From Notolepis coatsorum (lineage: Eukaryota; Chordata; Actinopteri; Aulopiformes; Paralepididae): 64,000 bases of DNA. Below are positions 1 to 9,309 of the stretch, in pieces. A model generated the notes under the pieces. It was not told where the DNA came from and searched no databases. It saw only the letters and a program-made list of their open reading frames with translations. Location: assembly GCA_963971535.1 (NCBI GenBank), contig OZ020592.1:57980373-58044372 (forward strand), written 5' to 3'. The position numbers and the translations under genes were made by a program. Each line of letters starts with the position of its first letter. Position 1 is the first letter of the stretch.

Positions 1-1254
1 AACCTGTCCTTAGAACAGGCTGTCATCCCCACCTGCCTGAAGAAGTCCACTATTATCCCTGTACCCAAAAAATCCAAGCCTGCTTGCCTCAACGACTACC
101 GCCCTGTAGCTCTCACCTCCATAGCCATGAAGTGCTTTGAGAAGCTAGTAAAGGGCTACATCTGCTCCTCCCTCCCCATCAACATGGACCCCCTGCAATT
201 TGCATACCGCCCCAACAGGTCCACGGAGGACGCCATATCCCATGTGCTGCACACAGCAGCATCACACCTGGACAAGAGGCAGGGGAACTATGTGAGAATG
301 CTATTCATCGACTACAGCTCGGCATTCAATACCATAGTCCCCTCCATACTCATAGCCAAGCTCAGGGACCTGGGCTTGGGCTATGACCTCTGCCAGTGGG
401 TCTTGGACTTCCTGACTGGCAGACCCCAGGTGGTGAGAGCAGGCAACTGCACCTCCTCATCCATCACCCTCAACATAGGGGCCCCCCAGGGCTGTGTTCT
501 GAGTCCCCTCCTCTACTCCCTGTACACACACGACTGTGTGGCTCAGCGGAGTAGCAATACAATCGTCAAATTTGCTGACGACACAGTGGTGGTGGGCCTG
601 ATCTCTGCCAACGACGAGAGGGCCTACCTGGAAGAGGTCAAGGTCCTGGCGGGATGGTGCCAGGAAAACAGCCTCTCCCTGAACGTCAGCAAAACAAAGG
701 AGATGATTGTGGACTTCAGGAGGTCGGGGGTCAAGGACTACAGCCCCCTCAGCATCGACGGGGCACCGGTTGAGAGAGTCAACAGCTTTAAGTACCTCAG
801 AGCCTACATATCCGAGGACTTGACATGGACCACACACATTAACAGTGTTGTGAAGAAGGCACGACAACGCCTCTACTTCCTCAGGCGCCTAAGGAAGTTC
901 CAAGTCAGCCAGAAGATCCTTAAGAACTTCTACTCATGTACAATAGAGAGCATCTTGACCGGCAACATCACCTCCTGGTTTGGGAATAGCACTGCACAAG
1001 ACCAAAGCAGACTACAAAGAGTGACACGTTCAGCCGAACGCACAATTGGAGGGGGGCTCCCCACCCTCCAGAACATTTACTACAAGCGTTGCAAGGGCAA
1101 GGCTAAGAGAATCATTAAAGACTCCAGTCACCCGAACAACTGCCTCTTTGAACTGCTGCGGTCAGGCAAGCGATACAGGAGTCTCAAGGCGAGCACAGAA
1201 AGACTCAGAAGAAGCTTCTATCCCCAGGCCATCAGGCTGCTAAACGAACAATGA
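1..1254 (+). CDS. LINE reverse transcriptase, C-terminal part (partial)
   Basis: Reverse transcriptase that copies LINE RNA at a nicked target. The frame is open from base 1 through a TGA at 1252-1254, about 417 codons, and the ATG at 127 is internal. Visible motifs in order are a [10 protein letters not shown] block (about base 91), DYSSAFNT carrying the first catalytic Asp (about 310), [15 protein letters not shown] (about 485), and FADDTVVV with the catalytic Asp pair (about 571). After these come the thumb region and the usual C-terminal [11 protein letters not shown] block before the stop. No internal stop or frameshift is seen, but the endonuclease domain is outside the window. A close relative lies at 46095-48165. 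Confidence 0.88.
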   Translation, partial: NLSLEQAVIPTCLKKSTIIPVPKKSKPACLNDYRPVALTSIAMKCFEKLVKGYICSSLPINMDPLQFAYRPNRSTEDAISHVLHTAASHLDKRQGNYVRMLFIDYSSAFNTIVPSILIAKLRDLGLGYDLCQWVLDFLTGRPQVVRAGNCTSSSITLNIGAPQGCVLSPLLYSLYTHDCVAQRSSNTIVKFADDTVVVGLISANDERAYLEEVKVLAGWCQENSLSLNVSKTKEMIVDFRRSGVKDYSPLSIDGAPVERVNSFKYLRAYISEDLTWTTHINSVVKKARQRLYFLRRLRKFQVSQKILKNFYSCTIESILTGNITSWFGNSTAQDQSRLQRVTRSAERTIGGGLPTLQNIYYKRCKGKAKRIIKDSSHPNNCLFELLRSGKRYRSLKASTERLRRSFYPQAIRLLNEQ

Positions 1255-1764
1255 ATGAACACTACACAACAACAACCACCAAACGCACATAGCACACACA
1301 TCCACACGCACACACTCACTTTAAACAAACACACTGTAGCACCCACTCCACACACTTATAGCACACACCCACTTTAAACAAACACACTGTAGCACCCACT
1401 CCCCACACTTTATATTTATGGATGAAGGATTGCACTACAACTCGTACACCTTACTGTAAATTGTACCTAAAATTGTACCTCATCCCATTTCTGCTTTGCA
1501 CTAGATAGTACTGTACATTAGTACACTGCATAGTATTGTGTATTGTATATTATATGGTAACTCAGAACATTGTACATATGTCTATACCGAACACTGTGAC
1601 CTCATTTTCTTCTTCTAAATTCATGCTATATTATGTTATTATGTTATTTGATACTATCTTGTCTAGCACAGTCTCTGGAGCGTAACAGTAAGAAGCATTT
1701 TGTATGAAAGTATTCTGTACTTCTGTATGACAACTATTAAAGAACTTGAACTTGAACTTGAACT
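1..1764 (+). mobile_element. Rex1/L2-type LINE, 3' part running in from the left edge
   Basis: Non-LTR retrotransposon of the jockey superfamily. The reading frame is already open at base 1, so the element continues to the left. After the reverse transcriptase stop there is about 490 bp of 3' UTR and a short tail made of TTGAAC units at about 1738-1764. The last 200 bp recur almost unchanged at 40098-40318, and related 3' sequence lies reversed at 10264-11000, so this family has at least three copies here. The clade label (Rex1 versus L2) is inferred from the SSAFNT and THDCVA motifs and is not certain. Confidence 0.85.
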
Positions 1765-1797
1765 ATATGTGAATAGAATAGAAGTACTTAACCCATC

Positions 1798-2299
1798 AAT
1801 GAAACCACGTTGACAGACCACGGACAGAAGACGGTAAGAAGCTGATCCATGGCCTTGGTGGTGCACGTAGAGCAGTCACTGCAATCTTGGCCAAGACCCC
1901 GAGACACCAGGAGATCCTGACTCTCTTCAAGAAATGGGTTCCCCATCTCTTTAATTACTGCTGTGAGGGACCTAACATGTTTTATGAAGGTTTCTTGCAC
2001 TGCTGGCTGCTGCTCGTGGTGACGATTTTCACTTTCTGGGGTGCTTTCATTCTCGAAATCTGTAGTCAATTTCTCGACCTGCCACCATCCAGCGATGCAG
2101 TGCCCCAGGATTCTCTGTCAGGCCAACTGCTCCACCAGATCCTTTGATGAGTGCGTTGTTCTGTTCGTGGCAGTGGTCAATTGCAATAGCAGAGAATTTG
2201 TGACTTGTTTTTTGCACAACAAACTTTCCAACACGGAACTCCTCCAGGATGGCTGGATGTTTATCAGAGAGGACCATCATATCACGGACATTGACCTGA
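1798..2299 (-). pseudogene. Multi-copy uncharacterised metazoan protein, 3' half of a split pseudogene
   Basis: Two overlapping minus-strand frames (2328-2047 and 2069-1788) together spell one protein: VRDMMVLSDKHP, FVVQKTSHKFSAIAID, HEQNNALIKGSGGAVG, RWMVAGRE, then HHEQQPAVQETF and MGNPFLEESQDLL. I recognise this motif series from an uncharacterised protein family that is highly repeated in fish, corals and hydra. I know no established function, and it may itself belong to a mobile element. The change of frame near 2050-2070 shows it is broken. The upstream half continues on the other side of a LINE at 3192-3452. Family recognition is from memory and was not searched. Confidence 0.6.
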
Positions 2300-3118
2300 C
2301 TCCTAGAACCCACCTCACCCCTGCCCACTTTGACAACCTAGGATGGCTTAGAGTAGATGACAGAGTACAGCAACTTGCAATGGGCCTGGTCTACAAGATA
2401 CACTACACGACCAAGGTACCCATGTACATGTCAGAATACTTCCCAAAGGTCAGTGAATACCACGACCACAACACCAGAGGGAGCTCCACAAATCATGTTA
2501 AACCCAGATTCAGCTCAAACAAGGGACTAAACACGTTTCGCAATTATGCCACATCAATGTGGAACGCCCTACCCAAAGCTGTAAAGGAATGTGAATCACT
2601 ACCCACTTTCAAAAACACTCTCAAAGAACAGCTACGGGAGACTGCATTTCGATACTGGCCCCTACAAATGTCCTAACCCAGTTGTACAGTAAATTACCAA
2701 GTATGGCTTTGTCAGTATTCCAATGTACAGTGTACAGTGTCGTCGTCCCCCTACCCAACCCCCCTCCCCCACCTCCAATGTACAGCCCCCCCCCCCCCCC
2801 CCCCCACCCAACCCCACCCCACCTACCCAACCTCCTCCAATGTACAGTTTCTACGTCAAATATATATACACTCTTTTTCTGGACACTTTTTGTATCACAA
2901 ACAGTACTGTATTTGCAAATCTGGTATGTCATAAATGTATAGATGTAGCAGTACTGTCTATCTGTATGTCATGTGTGTCATATATGTTATGATGAATTGA
3001 AAATGGGAGACCCTGATGTAAACAAGTTGAAAGTCTTTCTCTGGTCTGCATCCCCTTAACAATTGTATGTATTGAGCTGTACTGTACTGTACCCATTCTG
3101 CAATCTGTTAATAAACTT

Positions 3119-3191
<73 letters not shown>
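2300..3191 (+). mobile_element. CR1-type LINE, 5'-truncated, with (CAAT)n tail
   Basis: The open part, ending at the stop 2674-2676, carries the C-terminal block of a LINE polymerase: LTPAHFDNLGWL, then HNTRGSS, then ATSMWNALPKAV and FKNTLKEQL. A pyrimidine-rich stretch (2740-2830) and a 3' UTR follow, ending in AATAAACTTTTCAATC and a (CAAT)n run to about 3190. The element sits inside the minus-strand pseudogene of 1798-3452, which resumes on both sides, so it inserted there. I could not define a clean target duplication. The same 3' UTR recurs at 6331-6636 and, reversed, near 7890-8050, 11791-12066 and 20382-20640, making it the commonest LINE end in the window. Confidence 0.75.
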
Positions 3192-3192
<1 letters not shown>

Positions 3193-3452
3193 GCCACCTG
3201 GAGTAGTGAGTGTGGTCCAGAGCAAACATCCAGGGTAGTAGCTGTGTGAGGGTTTCCACATAGAGCTGAAAGTTGCCCTCCCACAGTGATTTGATGTATA
3301 TGAGCATGAGGACCTCAAGTGATAAGGTTTTCAATCAGTAGTCGAAATGCACACTTTCCCTGACTCGCTGTAGGCACCATTCTTCAAATGTTGGAGGGGC
3401 CGCTTCAGGTATGCAGTGCTGATTGTAGGCCAGGTGCAGTAGCTTACGCAGG
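3192..3452 (-). pseudogene. Multi-copy uncharacterised metazoan protein, 5' half of a split pseudogene
   Basis: Read on the minus strand from 3440 downward, the sequence gives LLHLAYNQHCIPEAA, FEEWCLQRVRES, a TGA stop, then LEVLMLIYIKSLWEGNF, LYVETLTQLLPWMFALDH and THYSRWL, where the LINE tail cuts in. In the other copies of this family that I recall, the FALDH..HY.RW segment directly precedes VRDM, which is where the sequence resumes at 2299. The in-frame TGA after HFDY stands where a Trp codon is expected, so the copy was non-functional apart from the LINE. Confidence 0.58.
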
Positions 3453-3454
3453 CT

Positions 3455-3606
3455 GCGTCTATTCTTATCCTAACAGATTTATGCTTCCGCGTTCGCGTTT
3501 TGCGCTCTGATTGGCCACTGACGTACGCTAGTTTTGCCCCCGGTAAGTTATCTACGCCAGTTACGCCCAGCTCGAAGCATAAATCCGTTAGGATAAGAAT
3601 AGACGC
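3455..3606. mobile_element. Short palindromic MITE-like element (152 bp)
   Basis: The two ends are inverted copies over about 33 bp, starting GCGTCTATTCTTATCC on the left and ending in its reverse complement on the right, with one or two mismatches. The interior holds a CCAAT-like motif (GATTGGCC) and is CpG-rich. It interrupts the minus-strand pseudogene. I found no transposase and no unambiguous target duplication, so the superfamily is open. Confidence 0.6.
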
Positions 3607-4590
3607 GTACAGGCTAGCAGCAGTAACTTGGTGGGCCTGTTTAGGTCCAGCTCAGCGGGTATCTGTCCAAATTCTTGAAATTCAAGAAGATGCCTGGCCA
3701 ATGACACATAACCACTGCCTAGTGGTGGCTTGCTTGAGTGGGCAGTTAGTGGGGCAATGCAGCTTCTTAGATGTAGAAGGATGGGCTGGATCAATCAGGA
3801 TATGGCATTTGACATGATGCAGGCACAGTGTTGCATAACATTTATGAAGAGTGTCGTAGGCTGCCTTGCCAGTAGCTAGCTGACACATACAAAAATCCTG
3901 TAGTGAACATGAACATACCATATTGTAGATGTAAGTATATATTGGTATTATTTTACGCATGTATTTATTTGTGTACATATTTAGTGAGAACATTTTTATT
4001 AACACCCTGTATGGAGGAATTAATGGTGAAGAGGTTGGAGGTGGATTGGCTAACATTACACAATGGCTACTAGCTAACTAGCTAGTGTTAAAGCGTTCTT
4101 ATATTGACCTTGAAAGATGAGGAGAGGGTGTTAGCAATCAAATATTTATTACAGAGTGAATATTCAATATTACAGAGTATTTACACAAACAGCTGAGAGT
4201 GGACATGGTTCTACTTAGCTTTTGGTGGCACAGCAGAAGTGTGTCCCGCCCCTTCCATCACATTGTCATTTTATAGTTTTTCTGGTTGGTGTTCTGAGCG
4301 AATGAGGTGGCTCTCTTCCAAATTAGCAGCATGGTTCAGGTCTTTAACAAATGACTATATAAGGTAAACAGTTGAAATGGCAAGGGTCTATAATTAGGTC
4401 TGTCTCCTGGTGGTTCAGGAGGACAGCTGGGGTCATGGTGGCACATAGGCCTTTGCTTGTTTTAATACCATATAATAATAACACATTTTAATGGTACACA
4501 CATTTGTAGATATTTGTCTATACATTCTTACAATTGATAAATGGATTGACTCATAGATATTAAACATATTGTAGATCCTGACAATGCTGC
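3607..4590. other. No recognisable gene
   Basis: AT-rich sequence. Minus-strand frames around 3620-3870 may continue the pseudogene above, but I could not match motifs with confidence. From 4080 to 4590 I see no coding pattern, only short GCTAACTAGCTAG-type strings. Confidence 0.4.
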
Positions 4591-4596
4591 CTGGTC

Positions 4597-5460
4597 GCTT
4601 GTATCCTTTCGGCAAGCAACCCTCCCTTCCGCGTTGCTCTGATTGGCCGAGCGCGCGCATGCGCCGCGATAAGCCCCTCAGCCAGGCAGGAATACTAAAC
4701 TCCAGTTAACCTAATTCATACAAATGGAAGTATTGATTTTGCCGTAACGAATCATTAAAAAAATATACCGTTAACTGGAATATGTTGTTTCTTTACACAT
4801 ATGTTGGATTATGTAATTGGTTTGTCTACTGTATGATAAACCAATAAAAAATCGCGAATTAACCGGTGGTTATCCTATTATATTAACATAGCTACAACAA
4901 CACACAGTAACGTTAATATAATTACATGCATCATTGTTTACAATGAACGGTGGGGCTAATCGAAAGGACTGGACACGGACAAGTTAAACTAACCTAAAGT
5001 TAGTTGTTCACCAACAATCTACAGACACCAACAAACACAGAACCGGACTGTTATATTAAAATAATTGATTGCTGTTTAACTTGTCCGTGTCCAGTCCTTT
5101 CGATTAGCCCCACCGTTCATTGTAAACAATGATGCATGTAATTATATTAACGTTACTGTGTGTTGTTGTAGCTATGTTAATATAATAGGATAACCACCGG
5201 TTAATTCGCAATTTTTTATTGGTTTGTCATGACAAACCAATTACATAATCCAACATATGTGTAAAGAAACAACATATTCCAGTTAACGGTATATTTTTTT
5301 AATGATTCGTTACGGCGAAATCAATACTTCCATTTGTATAAATTAGGTTAACTGGAGTTTAGTATTCCTGCCTGGCTGAGGGGCTTATCGCGGCGCATGC
5401 GCACGCTCGGCCAATCAGAGCAACGCGGAAGGGAGGGTTGCTTGCCGAAAGGATACAAGC
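4597..5460. repeat. Foldback structure: about 390-bp inverted arms around an 84-bp centre
   Basis: The left arm 4597-4989 is the near-perfect reverse complement of 5074-5460. The outer end is GCTTGTATCC and the inner end is AAGTTAAAC. One arm has about 6 extra bases near 4830-4840, and a few substitutions separate the arms. The outer part is CpG-rich with a CCAATCAGAGC motif (ATTGG on the other strand). Flanks CTGCCTGGTC (left) and CTGCCTAGTC (right) look like a 10-bp target duplication with one mismatch. Long arms plus a 9-11 bp duplication are typical of Mutator-like or foldback elements, but no transposase is present, so the class is inference. Confidence 0.75.
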
Positions 5461-6029
5461 TGCCTAGTCAGCCAAAATCGTCACCTCATCAGTCCTTGCC
5501 TTGGTCTGTGGGTTTTAGCAACAGCTGCACTGACCCTTCCGGTCACAAATAGATTTTTGGCCACCTCAATAGATACAGACATGCTGAGATAAATACAGGC
5601 TGAGGCATGAGACATGATAATAAAATACATGGATAAATGTATCTAGGGACATAAATAAATGGATTTTTAGCCCACACTAGTTGCTAGCTTGATAGCTAAC
5701 TGTATTTCATTTCATTCATCATCAACAACATTTCATTCATCAACAGCTAGAAATAGTATTTGATAAATAATAACATGATACAAATTCTCACCTGTCCATA
5801 CATCAAAATCTCTTCTCTTCTCTCATGTGCACTCTTTTCAGGCTACTGCCCTCTGCTGGTCTACTGCAGTCAAATCATGCAACAAACTGAAATATGGACA
5901 CAAGGCCATGGCTGAGCAAGTGAGATGCTTCCAGCTGCAGAACCCCAGAACCGCGTGTTGCTTTTTAACAGCGGAGGAGTGCAAGAATGTGACAATGTGA
6001 CCATGTGACCGCGGCAGCGCGAGAGAGCG
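5461..6029. other. No recognisable gene
   Basis: Low-complexity, moderately AT-rich sequence. I see no convincing reading frame, splice pattern or repeat boundary until the TAACC-type block. Confidence 0.4.
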
Positions 6030-6330
6030 GCAGTGCAGAAATAGGCTGTCTATTGCCATTCTCTAAGACAAACGCTAACCTTAACCAGCTCCTTAACAGC
6101 GCCTAAACTTAACCTTTCTAACCTTAACCAACTCCGAAACAATGCCTAACCTTAACCTTAATATTAACCATGCCTAACCTTAACCTTAACCATAGAAAGA
6201 ATATTGCCATTCTCTAAGACAAACTCTAACCATAACCAGCTCCTTAACAGCGCCTAAACTTAACCTTTCTAACCTTAACCAACTCCGAAACAATGCCTAA
6301 CCTTAACCTTAACCTTAACCCCCCCCACCC
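6030..6330 (+). repeat. TAACC-rich tandem repeat (about 165-bp units), part of a dispersed element
   Basis: Two diverged copies of a unit containing CTATTGCCATTCTCTAAGAC, AACCAGCTCCTTAACAGCGC and ACTCCGAAACAATGCCTAACC. The same repeat, with the same flank reading AAATAGGCTGTCTATTGCC, lies reversed at 34384-34675 inside the TIR element 34021-34788. The short continuation AACCATGCCTAAGCTTAACC at about 6637-6656 lies beyond the LINE tail, so that LINE landed inside this repeat. It is not the vertebrate telomere repeat. Confidence 0.7.
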
Positions 6331-6636
6331 AACCTCCTCCAATGTACAGTTTCTACGTCAAATGTATATACTCCCTTTTCTTGACTCCTTCTGTATCACA
6401 AACAGTACTGTATTTGCAAATCTGGTATGTCATAAATGTATAGATGTAGCAGTACTGACTATCTGTATGTCATGTATGTCATATATGTCCTGATGAATTG
6501 AAAATGGGGGACCCTGATGTAAACAAGACAAAAGTCTTTCTATGGTCTGCATCCCCTTAACAATTGTGTGTATTGAGCTGTACTGTATTGTACCCATTCT
6601 GCAATCTGTTAATAAAGTTTTCAATCAATCAATCAA
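6331..6636 (+). mobile_element. CR1-type LINE 3' end with (CAAT)n tail
   Basis: Nearly identical to 2829-3135, from AACCTCCTCCAATGTACAG through AATAAAGTTTTCAATCAATC. There is no coding part, so this is an extreme 5' truncation. It is inserted within the TAACC-type repeat, which resumes directly after the tail. Confidence 0.75.
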
Positions 6637-6779
6637 AAACCATGCCTAAGCTTAACCGACGAAAGAATACACAAACGGACCGCAGGACCACCGCGCTGCC
6701 AGGTGAGCTAAGCTTCGAATGAGAATCATCGCGGTTTACGGCTTCATAATGCCGCAAGCTCTGCCGCTCCGCTCCGCTC

Positions 6780-6975
6780 TGCGGTTGCCGCGCCTGCCGC
6801 GGGGCGTGTCGCAGCCAATCAGGGAAAACGCGGAAGCATTCGGCGCACTCCTTCGCTGTTAATAAGCAATAGGCGCCCCGGCGGTTAGAGACCCCGGCGG
6901 TTAGACCCCTCGCTTCCATTGGCTGATTTGGGTCACGTGACCGTCCCACCCAATGGCTGATTTGGGTCACGTTGC
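6780..6975. promoter_or_regulatory. CpG-rich promoter-like block with CCAAT and CACGTG motifs
   Basis: Contains CCAATCAGG, CCGGCGGTTAGA twice, CCATTGGCTG, GGTCACGTGACC and CCCAATGGCTG. The same module, in the opposite orientation and three times over, lies at 21545-21790 just upstream of a RING-finger exon. It is therefore a copy of that promoter-like sequence or a repeat carrying it. I see no gene attached to it here. Confidence 0.45.
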
Positions 6976-6985
6976 ACTGCGGGAT

Positions 6986-7234
6986 TGATTGATTGATTGA
7001 TTTAAAACTTTATTAACAGATTGCAGAATGGGTACGTACACGTGACCGCCACATGCCCTGATTGATTGATTGAAAACTTTATTAACAGATTATAGAATGG
7101 GTACAGTGACCGATTGATTGATTGATTGATTGATTGAAAACTTTATTAACAGATTGTAGAATGGGTACAGTGACCGATTGATTGATTGATTGATTGAAAA
7201 CTTTATTAACAGATTGTAGAATGGGTACAGTGAC

Positions 7235-7267
<33 letters not shown>

Positions 7268-7318
7268 AATTGATTGATTGAAAACTTTATTAACAGATTG
7301 TAGAATGGGTACAGTGAC

Positions 7319-7358
<40 letters not shown>

Positions 7359-7456
7359 AACTGTATTAACAGATTGCAGAATGGGTACAGTGACGTCACA
7401 GGCCCGGATTGATTGATTGATTGAAAACTTTATTAACAGATTGCAGAATGGGTATA
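6986..7456 (-). repeat. Tandem cluster of LINE 3'-end stubs with (ATTG)n spacers
   Basis: At least six repeats of one module on the minus strand: an (ATTG)n run, then GAAAACTTTATTAACAGATT, then GTAGAATGGGTACAGTGACC. Each is the last 40-50 bp of the CR1-type LINE 3' UTR with its tail. Unit lengths differ only by the number of ATTG units. Either a tail stub was tandemly duplicated, or repeated insertions into the tail were each cut off after about 45 bp. Confidence 0.8.
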
Positions 7457-7871
7457 GAGGTGTGATAGGTGGGATCGGTGTGATAGGTGTGATAGGTGTG
7501 ATAGGTGGGATCGGTGTGATAGGTGTGATAGGTGTGATAGGTGTGATAGGTGGGATCGGTGTGATAGGTGTGATAGGTGGGATCGGTGTGATAGGTGTGA
7601 TAGGTGTGATAGGTGGGATCGGTGTGATAGGTGTGATAGGTGTGATCGGTGTGATAGGTGTGATAGGTGGGATCGGTGTGATAGGTGTGATAGGTGGGAT
7701 CGGTGTGATAGGTGGGATCGGTGTGATAGGTGTGATAGGTGTGATAGGTGTGATCGGTGTGATATGTGTGATAGGTGGGATCGGTGTGATAGGTGTGATA
7801 GGTGGGATCGGTGTGATAGGTGTGATAGGTGGGATCGGTGTGATAGGTGTGATAGGTGTGATAGGTGTGAT
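7457..7871. repeat. Minisatellite of 10-bp units (GGTGTGATAG / GGTGGGATCG)
   Basis: About 41 units of a 10-bp motif in two main variants, giving higher-order 30-40 bp patterns. Because 10 is not a multiple of 3, it creates long meaningless open frames on both strands. It is flanked on both sides by ATTG-tailed LINE stubs. Confidence 0.9.
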
Positions 7872-7886
7872 ACAGTCACCGTCACA

Positions 7887-8137
7887 GGCCCGGATTGATT
7901 GATTGATTGATTGATTGAAAACTTTATTAACAGATTGCAGAATGCAGTACAGCTCAATACACACAATTGTTAAGGGGATGCAGACCATGCAGTACTGTTA
8001 CATTTGTGACATACAGTAAATATATACAAGGGGGAGGGAACTGTACATTTATGATGAATTGAAAATGGGGGACCCTGATGTAAACAAGACGGAAGTCTTT
8101 CTCTGGTCTGCATCCCCTTAACAATTGTGTGTATTCT
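7887..8137. mobile_element. Two CR1-type LINE 3' ends head to head
   Basis: From 7887 the LINE 3' end reads on the minus strand, with (ATTG)n and then the reverse of GCATCCCCTTAACAATTG. From about 8050 the same 3' UTR reads on the plus strand, with GATGAATTGAAAATGGGGGA through CCTTAACAATTGTGTGTATT. The two copies can pair with each other across 7955-8137. The plus-strand copy stops abruptly where a Rex1/L2-type fragment begins. Confidence 0.65.
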
Positions 8138-8540
8138 CCAGCTGCACAAAGGCAGATCAAGAGGCTCTACAGAGGGTGGTGAAGGCGGCAGGCAGGATCG
8201 TCGGGACTCCTCTATCAAACATCACCTCCATCTTCACCTCCCGCTGCCTCCACCGCTCCAAGTGTATCATCAAGGACCAGTCTCACCCAGCACATCACCT
8301 CTTTCAGCTCCTTCCCCCAGGGAGGAGATACCGGTCCATACATGCCAAGAGTTCAAGATTTAAGAACAGCTTTTTCCCCCAAGCAGTCAGACTGTTAAAC
8401 GCTCATTGACTGTCCCCTCACGTGCACCATGCACTTACCTGGACTTGATAATCACTGTTACCACTCATCATGCACTTTATTTAAAATATTCTGTTATGTA
8501 CAGTGTTATATGTGTTGTTCATGTATGTATATATTGTACT
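8138..8540 (+). mobile_element. Rex1/L2-type LINE, C-terminal fragment and 3' UTR
   Basis: The frame open to the stop at 8407-8409 encodes the end of a LINE polymerase: ADQEALQRVVKAAGRI, SRCLHRSKCIIKDQSHPAHH, LLPPGRRYRSI and SFFPQAVRLLNAH. It belongs to a different subfamily from the copies at 1-1254 and 46095. A short 3' UTR follows. Both ends are truncated by neighbouring repeats. Confidence 0.75.
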
Positions 8541-9309
8541 ACGGTCTGTGGGAGCTCCCCTGAAATTTTCGCCTGTGAAACTTAACATTCAGACAAAGTC
8601 ACAGAAGATTACAGACTGTATTAAGCCCAAACTGAGTAAAAGATCACGTTCTGACATTGAAGATGCAGAGGAAGCTTCATTGGAGGAAGCGCTGACAATA
8701 AGAGAGGTTGACATGAATCTAACATTACAGACCATCAATAAGAGACTTGATAAACTGGATATGTTGGACTTGATGATGCAGGAAATTAAGAGCCTCAAAG
8801 AAAGCTTGGAGTTCAGTCAGAGACAAATTGATGAGCTGGTCAAGGATAATGCTGAGCTGAAAGGAAAGGTGGAATACATGGGAAACAAAGTAGACATAAT
8901 TGAGATAGACAACAGGAAGTTGAAGGAATCTCTTCTGGATGTACAGTGTAGGTCTATGCAAGACAATCTGGTTTTTACAGGGATAGCAGAGAAGGAGAGC
9001 AAGGACTGTGAATCAGTCATAAGGGAGTTCATGTCAGACCAGCTAAGACTGCCTAGGGACACTGTTCAGAACATCACCTTCTCTAGAGTACACAGAATGG
9101 GAAAACCCTCAGGGGACAGACCACGGGCAATAGTGGCTCGTTTTGAGCATCACCAGCAGAAGGAGCTTGTCAAGGGTAGGGGCAGGGAGTTAAAGAACAC
9201 CACCTTTGGCATGAACAACCAATTTCCTCCCGAGATAAATGGAAGACGTAAGCTATTATATCCTATCATGAAAGAACATCGAAGCCTAAACAAACGTGTT
9301 GGTGGATAG
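8541..9309 (+). CDS. L1/Tx1-type LINE ORF1 protein, partial
   Basis: Encodes an RNA-binding ORF1-type protein. The frame runs without stops to 9307-9309. It opens upstream in unrelated LINE sequence, so the true N-terminus is missing. About 110 residues are strongly heptad-like (coiled coil, rich in Leu, Lys and Glu) and would trimerise. The RRM-like core follows, with DNLVFTGIAEKESK, and then the C-terminal part with SRVHRMGKPSGDRPRAIVARF and FGMNNQFPPEI. The order matches the Transposase_22/L1 ORF1 family. The endonuclease/RT frame is not found downstream, so this is an isolated fragment. Confidence 0.75.

Noticed and set aside
6060-6320. Possible telomeric or subtelomeric repeat (TAACC strings)
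   Set aside because: The units are TTAACC within a 165-bp repeat, not TTAGGG/CCCTAA arrays, and the same repeat lies inside a transposon at 34 kb.
7417-7988. Long frames of Ile/Val/Gly, His/Leu/Ser/Arg or Thr/Pro/Ile repeats
   Set aside because: They are all translations of one 10-bp minisatellite in different frames and strands, and they include LINE tail sequence at the ends.
6986-8040. CRISPR-like regular repeats with spacers
   Set aside because: The repeats are LINE tail stubs and ATTG microsatellites of irregular length with no unique spacers, in a clearly animal genome.
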